The position numbers were made by a program, and so were the translations under genes. From Pseudonocardia sp. DSM 110487 (GTDB taxonomy: Bacteria; Actinomycetota; Actinomycetes; Mycobacteriales; Pseudonocardiaceae): a DNA stretch of 64,000 nucleotides. Location of the stretch: contig NZ_CP080521.1 of the NCBI RefSeq assembly GCF_019468565.1, positions 8,060,001 through 8,124,000 on the forward strand, read 5' to 3'. Each line of letters starts with the position of its first letter. The stretch's first letter is position 1. The notes under the pieces are model-generated. The model did not search any database and had not been told where the DNA came from. It saw only the letters and a program-made list of their open reading frames with translations. Shown one piece after another: positions 1 through 7,823 of this stretch.

Positions 1-755
1 AGGGCAGCATGAGCGAGGCCGTTGCCCGCGGTGAAGGTATCGCGGTGACCATCGGGCACTGGACGAACGCGTTGCTCTTCAACGGGCTGGGCAGGTACGA
101 GGAGGCACTGGCCGCGGCCCGCCAGGCAGGCATGTTCCCCACCGAGCTGTGCGCGGCGAACTGGGGGTTGGCCGAGCTGGTCGAGTCGGCCGCCCGCACC
201 GGCGCCACCGAGGATGCGGCCAAGGCCCTCGAGCAGCTCTCGGCGATGACGCAGTCCAGCGGCACCGACTGGGCACTCGGCGTCGAGTCGCGCTCACGCG
301 CGCTGCTGAGCGAGGGCGACACCGCGGAGCGGCTCTACCGGGAGGCGATCGAGCGGCTGAGCCGCACCCGCGTCCGGGCCGAGCTGGCCAGGGCCAGGCT
401 GCTGTACGGCGAATGGCTCCGCCGCGAGGGCAGGCGCAGCGACGCCCGCGAGCAACTTCGGGCCGCCCACGAACTGTTCAACACGATCGGCGCAGAAGGA
501 TTCGCCGAACGAGCCCGTCGCGAACTGCTCGCCACCGGCGAGACGGCACGCAAGCGCACTACCGAGACCCGCGACGAGCTCACGGCCCAAGAAGCCCAGA
601 TCGCCCGCCTCGCCGCACACCACCACACCAACTCCGAGATCGGCGCACAGCTGTTCATCAGCCCCCGAACCGTCGAGTGGCACCTGCGCAAGGTGTTCAC
701 CAAGCTCGGCGTCAGCTCCCGCAAGGAGCTGTCCGAGGCCCTGCCGGGGCACTAG
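1..755 (+). CDS. LuxR-family (LAL-type) regulator, C-terminal part, cut by window edge
   Basis: The reading frame is open to the window edge, so the true start lies upstream; the ATG at 9 is only the first in-frame one. What is visible is a tetratricopeptide-like helical region followed by a LuxR/GerE helix-turn-helix over the last 65 or so residues (LTAQEAQIARLAA ... ISPRTVEWHLRKVFTKLG). By comparison with the paralogue at 2614-5409, about 680 residues including the P-loop ATPase domain lie outside the window. Protein and DNA are nearly identical to the C-terminus of that paralogue, pointing to recent tandem duplication or gene conversion. Family role: ATP-dependent transcriptional activator; its targets are unknown. 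It ends 15 bp before the convergent SDR gene. Confidence 0.9.
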   Translation, partial: GSMSEAVARGEGIAVTIGHWTNALLFNGLGRYEEALAAARQAGMFPTELCAANWGLAELVESAARTGATEDAAKALEQLSAMTQSSGTDWALGVESRSRALLSEGDTAERLYREAIERLSRTRVRAELARARLLYGEWLRREGRRSDAREQLRAAHELFNTIGAEGFAERARRELLATGETARKRTTETRDELTAQEAQIARLAAHHHTNSEIGAQLFISPRTVEWHLRKVFTKLGVSSRKELSEALPGH

Positions 756-770
756 TGTCCCCCGGCTCCG

Positions 771-1541
771 TCACGCCACCGCCAGACCTCCGTCGACCGC
801 GATCACCTGCCCGGTCACCCAGGACGCCGCCGGGTCCGCGAGGTGGACGATCCACCGGGCCACCTCGGCGGGATCGCCGCGGCGGCCGAGCGGGATGCGC
901 GCAGCCTCGGCCCGCTTGATCTCGACGATGTCCGCCTCGGCCAGACCCGCCGCGACGAGCGCATCGCTCTCCGTCGGCCCGGGAGCGACCGCGTTGACGC
1001 GGATCCCGTGCGCAGCGAGCTCCGCCGCCCAGCTGCGGGTGAGGTGCTCGATCGCGGCCTTCGACGCACCGTAGTGCGCGAACCCGGGCGCCGGTCGATG
1101 CCCGAAGGTGCTCGACACGTTCACGATGGTGCCGCGGTGCTCCTGCAGCAGCGGCAGCGCAGCGGCCGCGAGCAGGCTCGGAGCCGTGACGTTCGTGTCG
1201 ACGACGTCGCGGAGCCGCGTGGCGGTGACCTCAGCGAGTGGCAGCGCCGAGAAGACCCCCGCGTTGTTGACCAGGACGTCCAACCGTCCCCAGCGTCGGG
1301 CGGCCGCACCGGTCACGGCCGCCGCCGCGTCCTCGCCTCGGACGTCGGCGACGAACGGGACGATCGCGGTGTCGTCGGCCGCGGTCTCCGCGAGCTTGTC
1401 CGCGCGCCGGCCGACTGCGAGCACCGACGCACCGGCACGAGCGAACGCCCGTGCGCTGGCGCGCCCGATGCCGGATCCCGCACCGGTGATGACCACAGCG
1501 CGGCCGGCGAAATCCGCACTTGTTCGATGTTCGTCGACCAT
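771..1541 (-). CDS. SDR-family oxidoreductase (256 aa)
   Basis: Classical short-chain dehydrogenase/reductase. The NAD(P)-binding glycine motif TGAGSGIG is at residues 19-26, NNAG at about 92-95, the catalytic serine in NVSS at about 143, and the YxxxK pair at Tyr157/Lys161. The C-terminal DGG motif is typical. The ATG at 1541 is chosen because translation upstream of it is unconserved and would run through the divergent ArsR gene. Substrate is unknown. It is divergent from the ArsR-type gene at 1564, with only 22 bp between the two start codons, so that regulator probably controls it; a palindrome covers the start (1522-1546). Confidence 0.9.
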   Translation of the reverse strand: MVDEHRTSADFAGRAVVITGAGSGIGRASARAFARAGASVLAVGRRADKLAETAADDTAIVPFVADVRGEDAAAAVTGAAARRWGRLDVLVNNAGVFSALPLAEVTATRLRDVVDTNVTAPSLLAAAALPLLQEHRGTIVNVSSTFGHRPAPGFAHYGASKAAIEHLTRSWAAELAAHGIRVNAVAPGPTESDALVAAGLAEADIVEIKRAEAARIPLGRRGDPAEVARWIVHLADPAASWVTGQVIAVDGGLAVA

Positions 1542-1546
1542 CGAAC
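1522..1546. promoter_or_regulatory. Putative ArsR operator: perfect 8-bp inverted repeat
   Basis: GTTCGATG (1522-1529) and CATCGAAC (1539-1546) form a perfect inverted repeat with a 9-bp spacer. It overlaps the SDR start codon and lies just upstream of the TAGCAT -10-like box (1552-1557) of the divergent ArsR gene. This placement would let one repressor block both genes. Operator function is inferred. Confidence 0.55.
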
Positions 1547-1563
1547 GAAGGTAGCATGCCGCC

Positions 1564-1905
1564 ATGCGCGGAGACGACAGCACGAGCGGCCCGATCACGC
1601 TGCCGGGCGTACTGGCCGCGCTCAGCGACACGACCCGTCTCGGTCTGGTCCGGGTGCTCGCCGACGGCCATGAGCGGGCATGGGGGGACCTCCGGGTCCC
1701 GGTGGCGAAGTCGACGCTCAGCCACCATCTCAAGGTGCTGCGCTCCGCCGGTGTCACCGCCACCCGCAAGGAAGGCACACGCTGCTTCGTTCGGTTGCGC
1801 GCCACCGAACTCGAGGACACGCTGCCCGGCCTCCTCGACAGCGTGCTGGCCTCCGCCGCCGCGCTCGGGTCGGGGGACGCCGTCGTCGCCGCGAACCCGA
1901 GATGA
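1564..1905 (+). CDS. ArsR-family winged-helix transcriptional regulator (113 aa)
   Basis: Small winged-helix protein of the ArsR/SmtB type. The recognition helix region reads AKSTLSHHLKVLRSAGV (about residues 48-64), followed by a beta-wing (TRKEGTRCFVRL). No metal-binding CxC motif is seen, so it resembles the non-metal ArsR group often paired with a divergent oxidoreductase. A TAGCAT box six bases before the ATG and no Shine-Dalgarno sequence suggest a leaderless mRNA. It probably represses itself and the divergent SDR gene through the palindrome at 1522-1546. The inducer is unknown. Confidence 0.85.
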   Translation: MRGDDSTSGPITLPGVLAALSDTTRLGLVRVLADGHERAWGDLRVPVAKSTLSHHLKVLRSAGVTATRKEGTRCFVRLRATELEDTLPGLLDSVLASAAALGSGDAVVAANPR

Positions 1906-1970
1906 CACGTAGTCGATTCACGTCGTGTCCAACCGCAGATCCGTCTGCGCGAGAACGGCCGATTCCGTCG

Positions 1971-2258
1971 TCACGGGATCGACTCCTCGCGCGAGGCGAC
2001 TCGCAGCCCACGGGGTAGCAACAGATCCATCCGGTCGCGCAGGCGGATCGCGCGACGCTCGTCCGCGCTCAGGCCGCCCCACACCCCGGTGGCCTGGCCC
2101 GTTGTCAGGGCCCACGTCCGGCACTGGATCATCACAGGGCACCGCTGGCACACGGCCTTGGCCAGAGCCGTCTGGACGAGGGCGGGCCCGCTGGTACCGA
2201 CCGGGAAGAACAGCTCCGGCTCCTCCGCTCGGCACGCCGCCCTGAAACGCCAATCCAC
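1971..2258 (-). CDS. WhiB-family Fe-S transcriptional regulator (95 aa)
   Basis: WhiB-like protein with the four cysteines that hold a [4Fe-4S] cluster: Cys9, Cys37, Cys40 and Cys46 (CxxC then CxxxxxC), followed by the GVWGG turn and a basic C-terminal tail. The GTG at 2258 is chosen because a purine-rich AGGGGG site lies 6-7 bases upstream and family members begin with a VDW/MDW-type N-terminus; a longer ORF extends further upstream without support. WhiB proteins bind the principal sigma factor region 4 and sense redox or NO. It is divergent from the LAL gene at 2614 across a 355-bp gap. Confidence 0.9.
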   Translation of the reverse strand: MDWRFRAACRAEEPELFFPVGTSGPALVQTALAKAVCQRCPVMIQCRTWALTTGQATGVWGGLSADERRAIRLRDRMDLLLPRGLRVASREESIP

Positions 2259-2613
2259 GACGATCCCCCTTCTGGGAATGGCTGGTGAGACAGGGCCACT
2301 GTCGGTCCCATGCACCCCCGGTCGCCCCAGGGAAGGCCCCGGGCCACCCCCTGGTGCACGGGCGAGACCCGGGGCAGGCGGGACCAGGCCGCAAGGACGT
2401 CACGATCGGGCGGGCCGCCTTGTCCTTGTTCGTGAAGGGCGCCCGGCCGAGTCGCGAGGTAAGAGCGGGAGCACCGGGTTTCAGACGGCTCCACGGAGTA
2501 TGCGTCAAGCAGAGCGTGGCTGGTCCCACCCGCCGCCGGGCCCCTTCGCGCGTGATCTCGGCGAGATCCACTTCGCCGCTAGACTGGTGGTCTGGCTAGC
2601 GGCGGCGGGGGCT
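2259..2613. other. 355-bp intergenic region between divergent whiB-like and LAL genes
   Basis: No coding sequence is supported here. The region must hold both divergent promoters. Just before the LAL start is an inverted repeat GCCGCTAG (2575-2582) / CTAGCGGC (2596-2603) with a 13-bp spacer, a plausible operator or 5' hairpin. Nothing else stands out. Confidence 0.4.
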
Positions 2614-5409
2614 ATGTCGAGACGTGATGACGGGCCCGATCTGCGCGGACGCCACCGCGAGTGCCAACTACTGGAACAGCTCGTGACGAGCGTCCGAGCG
2701 GGGCAGAGCCGAGTGCTCGTCGTCCGAGGCGAAGCCGGGATCGGCAAGACGGCGTTGTTGGAACACCTGGCGAGCCACGCATCCGGGTGCCGCATCGCGC
2801 GCGCCGGAGGTGTCGAGTCCGAGATGGAGCTCGCGTTCGCCGGGCTCCACCAGCTCTGCACGCCGTTCCTGGACAGGCTCGATCGGCTCCCGGCCCCTCA
2901 ACGCGACGCGCTGGAGACGGCGTTCGCCCTGCGGAGCGGGAACACGCCCGACCGCTTCTTGATCGGCCTGGCCGCGCTGAGCCTGCTGTCCGACGTCGCC
3001 GAGGACCGGCCCCTGGTCTGCCTCGTCGACGACGCCCAGTGGCTCGACCATGCCTCGGTGCACACGCTCACCTTCGTCGCCCGCCGCCTGTTCGCCGAGT
3101 CGGTCGCGCTGGTCTTCGCGACTCGGGCAACCGACGAGGATCACGCGTTCCGGCCGCTGCCGGAGCTCCCCCTCACGGGATTGAACGATGACGACTCCCG
3201 CGCGTTGCTCCGCACGGCGCTTCGCAGCCCGCTCGATGCCGCCGTGCTCGACGAGATCGTCGCCGAGACGCGCGGCAACCCGCTGGCGTTGCTGGAGTTG
3301 CCACGAGGGCGGACGCCCGCGCAGCTGGCGTTCGGGCTCGGGCTGCCGAGGGCGATGCCCATGGCCGGCCGGATCGAGGAGGGGTTCCTCCGACGGCTCG
3401 AACCGCTTCCGGTCGAGACCAGACGGCTTCTGCTCACGGCTGCGATCGAGCCGCTCGGCGACGTGAACGTGCTGTGGCGGGCGGCCGAGCGCCTCGGTAT
3501 CAGACCGGACGCCGGGGTCCCTGCCGCGGAGGCCGGCCTGATCGAGTTCGGTACGCGCGTGCGCTTCCGCCATCCCCTGGTGCGCTCTGCCGCATGGCGG
3601 AATGCCGACGTGCGCGATCTACGGGCGGCGCACGCCGCGCTGGCCGCGGTCACCGAACTCGATCCCGACCGCCGGGCGTGGCACCGCGCGCACGCGACCA
3701 CGGAACCGGACGAGGTCGTCGCCACCGAGCTCGAACGATCGGCCGACCGCGCCCAGGCACGCGGCGGGTTCGCGGCGGCCGCGGCCTTCCTGGAACGGGC
3801 GGCGGAGCTGACCCCTGACCCGGTGCACCGGACGTCCCGGGTACTGGCCGCGGCACAGGCCAGGCTCCAGGCCGGTGAGTTCGACCCGGCCCTCGACCTG
3901 CTGGCGACCGCGGGGACGGGACCGGTCGATGATCTCGGGAGGGCGCGGATCGATCTGCTGCGCGCCCGGATCGCGTACGCCTCGCGCCGCGGCAACGAGG
4001 CTGCACGGCTGCTGCTCGCCGCGGCCAAGCGGCTCGAGCCGCTCGACATCGAGCTCGCCCGCGAGACCTACCTGAGCGCCTTCTCGGCGGCGATGTACGC
4101 GGGCCGTTTCGCCAGTCCCGCCGACCTGGAGGAGCTGGCGGCGGCCGTACCCCGCGCGACGACGGACCGGACCCGGAAGCGCGACGTGCTGCTGCAGGGC
4201 CTGGCCGCACTGGTCAAGGACGGGTACTCGGCGGCGCTACCGATCATCCGGCGAGCGTTGCGGGCGTACCGCACCGAGGAGATCTCGGTCGCGGACGGGC
4301 TGCGGTCCCTCTGGGTCGCGGGGGTCGTCGCGGCGGATGTGTGGGACGACGAGAGCTTCCACGTCCTCACCGCGCGCTTCGTGAAGATGGCTCGCGATGC
4401 CGGCGCCCTCAGCGAGCTCCTCCTCGCGCTCAATTCGCACATCATCATGCTGCTGTTCGCGGGCGAACGGGAGGCGGCGGCCGTCGTCGACGAGGCGAGG
4501 GCGGTGCGGGAGGCGATCGGCAGCGAACGTCCCGTCTACGAGGTCATGGTGTTCGCCGCGTGGCAGGGTCGCGAAGACACCGTCCTCCCGCTGATCGAGA
4601 CCAGCCTCAGCGACGTCGTGGCCCGTGGCGAGGGTATCGGGGCGGCCGTGGCCCAGTGGGCGAACGCACTGCTCTTCAACGGACTCGGCCGGTACGAGGA
4701 CGCACTGGGCCCGGCTCGAGCGGCCGGCAAGTGCCCGCAGGAGCTGGCCGCGGCGAACTGGGGGTTGGCCGAGCTGGTCGAGTCGGCCGCCCGCACCGGC
4801 GCCACCGACCTCGCGGCCGATGCGCTCGAGCAGCTCTCCGCGATGACCCGGGCCAGCGGCACCGACTGGGCACTCGGCGTCGAGTCGCGCTCACGCGCGT
4901 TGCTGAGCGAGGGCGACACCGCGGAGCGGCTCTACCGGGAATCCGTCGAGCGGCTGAGCCGCACCCGCGTCCGGGCCGAGCTGGCCAGGGCCCGGCTGCT
5001 GTACGGCGAATGGCTCCGCCGCGAGGGCAGACGCCTCGACGCCCGCGAGCATCTGCGGGCGGCTCACGAGTTGTTCAGCACGATGGGCGCCGACGGGTTC
5101 GCCGAGCGGGCCCGTCGCGAACTACTGGCCACCGGCGAGACCGCACGCAAGCGCACCATCGAGACCCGCGACGAGCTCACAGCCCAAGAAGCCCAGATCG
5201 CCCGCCTCGCCGCACACAGCCACACCAACTCCGAAATCGGCGCACAACTGTTCATCAGCCCCCGCACCGTCGAGTGGCACCTGCGCAAGGTGTTCACCAA
5301 GCTCGGCCTCAGCTCCCGCAAGGAGCTGTCAGAGGCCTTGCCGGAGGCCGGTCCTCGCGCTCACGAGGGTTCGGCGGCCGGGTCCGCCGCAGGGATCTCC
5401 TCCACCTGA
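2614..5409 (+). CDS. LuxR-family ATP-dependent (LAL/MalT-like) transcriptional regulator (931 aa)
   Basis: Full-length LAL regulator. The N-terminal AAA-type ATPase has Walker A GEAGIGKT at residues 39-46 and a Walker B with paired aspartates (LVCLVDDAQWLD, Asp139/Asp140). A long alpha-helical repeat region follows, then a C-terminal LuxR HTH (ISPRTVEWHLRKVFTKLG). The ATG at 2614 follows a G-rich stretch and gives the usual N-terminus, with GRxxE shortly before the P-loop; an upstream in-frame extension runs through the intergenic region and is not supported. The last 220 or so residues nearly match the truncated gene at 1-755. Its 3' end overlaps the convergent repressor gene (5361-5696) by 49 bp. 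Its regulon is unknown. Confidence 0.92.
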   Translation: MSRRDDGPDLRGRHRECQLLEQLVTSVRAGQSRVLVVRGEAGIGKTALLEHLASHASGCRIARAGGVESEMELAFAGLHQLCTPFLDRLDRLPAPQRDALETAFALRSGNTPDRFLIGLAALSLLSDVAEDRPLVCLVDDAQWLDHASVHTLTFVARRLFAESVALVFATRATDEDHAFRPLPELPLTGLNDDDSRALLRTALRSPLDAAVLDEIVAETRGNPLALLELPRGRTPAQLAFGLGLPRAMPMAGRIEEGFLRRLEPLPVETRRLLLTAAIEPLGDVNVLWRAAERLGIRPDAGVPAAEAGLIEFGTRVRFRHPLVRSAAWRNADVRDLRAAHAALAAVTELDPDRRAWHRAHATTEPDEVVATELERSADRAQARGGFAAAAAFLERAAELTPDPVHRTSRVLAAAQARLQAGEFDPALDLLATAGTGPVDDLGRARIDLLRARIAYASRRGNEAARLLLAAAKRLEPLDIELARETYLSAFSAAMYAGRFASPADLEELAAAVPRATTDRTRKRDVLLQGLAALVKDGYSAALPIIRRALRAYRTEEISVADGLRSLWVAGVVAADVWDDESFHVLTARFVKMARDAGALSELLLALNSHIIMLLFAGEREAAAVVDEARAVREAIGSERPVYEVMVFAAWQGREDTVLPLIETSLSDVVARGEGIGAAVAQWANALLFNGLGRYEDALGPARAAGKCPQELAAANWGLAELVESAARTGATDLAADALEQLSAMTRASGTDWALGVESRSRALLSEGDTAERLYRESVERLSRTRVRAELARARLLYGEWLRREGRRLDAREHLRAAHELFSTMGADGFAERARRELLATGETARKRTIETRDELTAQEAQIARLAAHSHTNSEIGAQLFISPRTVEWHLRKVFTKLGLSSRKELSEALPEAGPRAHEGSAAGSAAGISST

Positions 5410-5696
5410 CGGATCAGTCGTTTCAGCTGGGAGATCTCGTCTAGCAGGGCCTTCTTGCCGGCCGCGGTCAGGTGGATCCAGGTACGGCCACGTCTGCCCT
5501 CGTAGCCCTTCTCGATCTCCACCAGCCCGGCCTTCTCCAACACGGTCAGGTGCTGGGAGAGGTTGCCGGTGGTCAGGTCCAGCGTGGTCCGCAGAAAGCC
5601 GAACTCCACCCGCCGGGCCTCGTGGGCCACGGTGAGGATGCCCAGCCGGACGCGTTGGTGGACGACGTCGTCGAGCCCGATCGCCGGATGGGTCAT
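5361..5696 (-). CDS. Winged-helix (MarR/ArsR-like) DNA-binding repressor (111 aa)
   Basis: Small 'winged helix DNA-binding domain' protein of the type paired with membrane proteins. It contains VRLGILTVAHEARRVEFGFLRTTL, shown here only as a landmark, then the recognition helix around TTGNLSQHLTVLEKAG and a wing (GRTWIHLTAAG). Its start overlaps the stop of the membrane-protein gene upstream by 4 bp (ATGA), so the two are translationally coupled. It probably represses this operon via the TTGCA-rich inverted repeats at 6417-6457. The 3' end overlaps the LAL gene by 49 bp on the other strand. Confidence 0.85.
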   Translation of the reverse strand: MTHPAIGLDDVVHQRVRLGILTVAHEARRVEFGFLRTTLDLTTGNLSQHLTVLEKAGLVEIEKGYEGRRGRTWIHLTAAGKKALLDEISQLKRLIRQVEEIPAADPAAEPS

Positions 5697-6409
5697 ATCC
5701 CGCGCCGCCGTTCGGCCAGTGCGAAGCCCACGCCGCCGAGGAGCAGCACACCCCCGGCGACGACCAGACCAGGCAGGAAGCCCCACATCGGGCCGAGTTT
5801 CGGGCCCAGCCCACGCACACCGACCCCGCACACCAGGAGCGCGACCACCAGGTAGCCGGTGGCGAACGCGAGCAGCGGCCAGTTGCGTTCCACCCTGCCC
5901 AGCACGAACAACGCGAGGCCGATGGAGATCAGCGGGACAAGACCGACGGCGACCGGACCGGTCGGGAGGTAGCCGAGCACGCCGAGTTGCTGGCTCCACG
6001 CCGAGGCGATACCGAGAACCAGCCCGGCGGCGATCCCCGAACTCACGTACGGCAGGACGCGGGCGCCGACCCCGCGGCTGCGGGCCCGATGCACGTAGAA
6101 GGCGGCGATCGCCGAGTACGCCAGCACGAAGGCGATGATCCAGTAGACCCCGGCGGGCCATGCGACGACCTGGATGCAGGCGCCCCGGTCGATGATCTGC
6201 ACGCCGCCGCGGGCGCCAAGGGCCGGATCGCACGTGACGACGTACCGGCCCAGGCGGTAGAAGGGCGCCGACGCGACGACCACCAGGCCCAGCAGCACGA
6301 GCGGGAACCAGGTACCGCGCTGCGCCCGGCGCACGTGGTGGGCGAGCTGCCGGGTGATCGAGAGCACCTGTCGGGCGGCGTCCACTGAGGGGGCCGTTCG
6401 GTCTGTCAT
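5693..6409 (-). CDS. Multi-spanning membrane protein of unknown function (238 aa)
   Basis: Integral membrane protein with about six hydrophobic segments (for example LVLLGLVVVASAPFY, YWIIAFVLAYSAIAAFYV, LLAFATGYLVVALLVC). The N-terminal 30 residues are cytoplasmic and amphipathic, and an extracytoplasmic loop carries two cysteines (TCDPALG ... RGACIQ). No transporter signature is recognised. It is the first gene of a two-gene operon with the winged-helix repressor (4-bp overlap). In related pairs the regulator controls its membrane partner; a sensing or resistance role is inferred only. Confidence 0.75.
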   Translation of the reverse strand: MTDRTAPSVDAARQVLSITRQLAHHVRRAQRGTWFPLVLLGLVVVASAPFYRLGRYVVTCDPALGARGGVQIIDRGACIQVVAWPAGVYWIIAFVLAYSAIAAFYVHRARSRGVGARVLPYVSSGIAAGLVLGIASAWSQQLGVLGYLPTGPVAVGLVPLISIGLALFVLGRVERNWPLLAFATGYLVVALLVCGVGVRGLGPKLGPMWGFLPGLVVAGGVLLLGGVGFALAERRRGI

Positions 6410-6416
6410 GGCAGCA

Positions 6417-6457
6417 TGCTTGCATCGCAAGCAGGTCTGTGCAAGTAGATGTTTGCA
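6417..6457. promoter_or_regulatory. Two adjacent inverted repeats upstream of the membrane protein/repressor operon
   Basis: TGCTTGC-ATC-GCAAGCA (6417-6433) is a perfect 7-bp inverted repeat 8 bp upstream of the start at 6409. It is followed at 6440-6457 by TGCAA-N8-TTGCA. Both share TTGCA/TGCAA half-sites. The position just before the operon start suggests binding sites for the repressor encoded at 5361-5696. Confidence 0.55.
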
Positions 6458-6581
6458 TTCCGCGGGCCACAGGCGCCCGGGGGAAAACACACACGGGCCG
6501 GGCCCCTGGCCGCACTCCCCAGTGACACACCCGGGGCTACCAAGGGCGCGACCGGGGCCCCGGTCGGACGACGGTCGTCGT

Positions 6582-7232
6582 ATGCCCTCCTCCATCGACA
6601 TCCCCGCCGCGACGCCCGAGGAAGCTGCCGATTTCCAGAGCGTCCGGCCACGCCTGTTCGGGATCGCGTACCGGTTGCTGGGCCGGGTGGCCGACGCCGA
6701 GGACGTCGTCCAGGACGTCTGGGTCCGCTGGCAGGGGGCGGACCGCGCACAGGTGCGCGACCGTGTCGCGTTCCTCGTGAAGATCACGACGCGGCTCGCG
6801 CTCAACGTCGCCGTCTCCGCGCGCTCGCGCCGCGAGGTCTCCGTCGACAGCTGGTTCCCGGCGCTGGTTCGCACCTCGGAGGACCCGACGGTGGCCGCCG
6901 AGCGGGCGGCAGACCTCGAGCAGGCCGTCCAGCTCCTGCTCCAGCGGTTGTCGCCGGTCGAACGCGCCGTCTTCGTGCTCCGGGAAGCGTTCGACTACCC
7001 GTTCCGGGACATCGCGGAGGCGCTCGGGATCAGCGAGGCCAACGCCCGGCAACTCGGGCGACGCGCTCGGCTCCACCTCGCCGAGCCCCGGCACACGCCC
7101 GTTCACCAGGTGGCGCGTGACCGGTTGCTGCGGGCCTTCCACGACGCCCAGGCGGGCGCCGTGGCGCGCCTGGAAGGCCTGCTCGCCGCCGACGCCCTGC
7201 CTCACCCCGAGCGCGGCCGGAAAGTGGCGTGA
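6582..7232 (+). CDS. ECF sigma factor, ECF41/SigJ-like but with truncated C-terminal domain (216 aa)
   Basis: Sigma-70 region 2 is at about residues 20-85 (RLFGIAYRLLGRVADAEDVVQDVW) and region 4 at about 113-168 (RLSPVERAVFVLREAFDYPFRDIAEALGISEANARQL, described by positions). This matches the ECF41/SigJ lineage. Those proteins normally carry a roughly 120-residue SnoaL-like domain that modulates activity and contains a DGGGK motif. Here only the first 40 or so residues of it remain (RLLRAFHDAQAG...), and the protein stops at ERGRKVA, about where DGGGKV would fall. It may be a decayed or constitutively active form. The next ORF starts 4 bp later. Confidence 0.8.
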   Translation: MPSSIDIPAATPEEAADFQSVRPRLFGIAYRLLGRVADAEDVVQDVWVRWQGADRAQVRDRVAFLVKITTRLALNVAVSARSRREVSVDSWFPALVRTSEDPTVAAERAADLEQAVQLLLQRLSPVERAVFVLREAFDYPFRDIAEALGISEANARQLGRRARLHLAEPRHTPVHQVARDRLLRAFHDAQAGAVARLEGLLAADALPHPERGRKVA

Positions 7233-7236
7233 CGTC

Positions 7237-7548
7237 ATGCACGAATTCCGGAACACCGCCCCGTGGAGCCTCCACGGCGAGCAGGCCCGCCTGGTCGAAG
7301 CCGCGCGGACGTTGCGATCCGGGGCCGCGCTCCAGGTGTACCGCTCGCATCCGCTCGACGAGTACGTGATGTTCGGCGTCGCGCGGCTGCTCGACGCCAT
7401 CGCGTACTCGCTCCGCACCGGTGACGACGTGCACCACACCGTCGTGTCGGCGGCGATGGAGATCGCCGACCACGCGCTGACGTACGTCCTCCCCGTGGTG
7501 CACGACAACGGACACAGGAACGATCCCGAGAGGAACGCCGGGCCATGA
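7237..7548 (+). CDS. Hypothetical protein (103 aa)
   Basis: Not recognised. It is a soluble, mainly helical protein with no signal peptide and no membrane segment. Codon use fits the neighbours, and it is packed between the sigma-factor stop (4 bp upstream) and the next gene (4-bp ATGA overlap at 7545), which argues for a real, co-transcribed gene. The ATG at 7237 follows GTGACGTC without a clear Shine-Dalgarno, so translation may be coupled to the sigma-factor gene. Confidence 0.65.
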   Translation: MHEFRNTAPWSLHGEQARLVEAARTLRSGAALQVYRSHPLDEYVMFGVARLLDAIAYSLRTGDDVHHTVVSAAMEIADHALTYVLPVVHDNGHRNDPERNAGP

Positions 7549-7823
7549 ACCGCCAGGAGCAGCGCGCACTGCGGGCCATCGAGAAGAGCCTCGCCGACGA
7601 GGACCCGAGGCTGGCCGAACTGCTCCGCACGTACGGGAAGAGCCGGTGGAGCTGGGTCGGCCGGTACGCCGCGTGGATCGCCCTCCCGTTCGCGCTACTG
7701 GGGTTCGTACTGGGAGACGGGCTGCTCCTGCTGACCGCCGCGCTCCTGGTGACCGGGGCCGTTCTCGGCTGGGGCCGACGGCGCGGTCACGGGTCCGGTG
7801 GCTCGACGAGGCGGTGCCGGTAG
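7545..7823 (+). CDS. DUF3040-family small membrane protein (92 aa)
   Basis: The N-terminus (QEQRALRAIEKSLADEDPRLAELL) matches the actinobacterial DUF3040 family, shown as a landmark. It is a cytoplasmic helix with the 'ExRxLxxIExxLxxxDPxLA' pattern followed by two transmembrane segments at about residues 38-75. Function is unknown. The start overlaps the upstream stop by 4 bp. Its 3' end overlaps the convergent response-regulator gene by 37 bp. Confidence 0.85.
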   Translation: MNRQEQRALRAIEKSLADEDPRLAELLRTYGKSRWSWVGRYAAWIALPFALLGFVLGDGLLLLTAALLVTGAVLGWGRRRGHGSGGSTRRCR

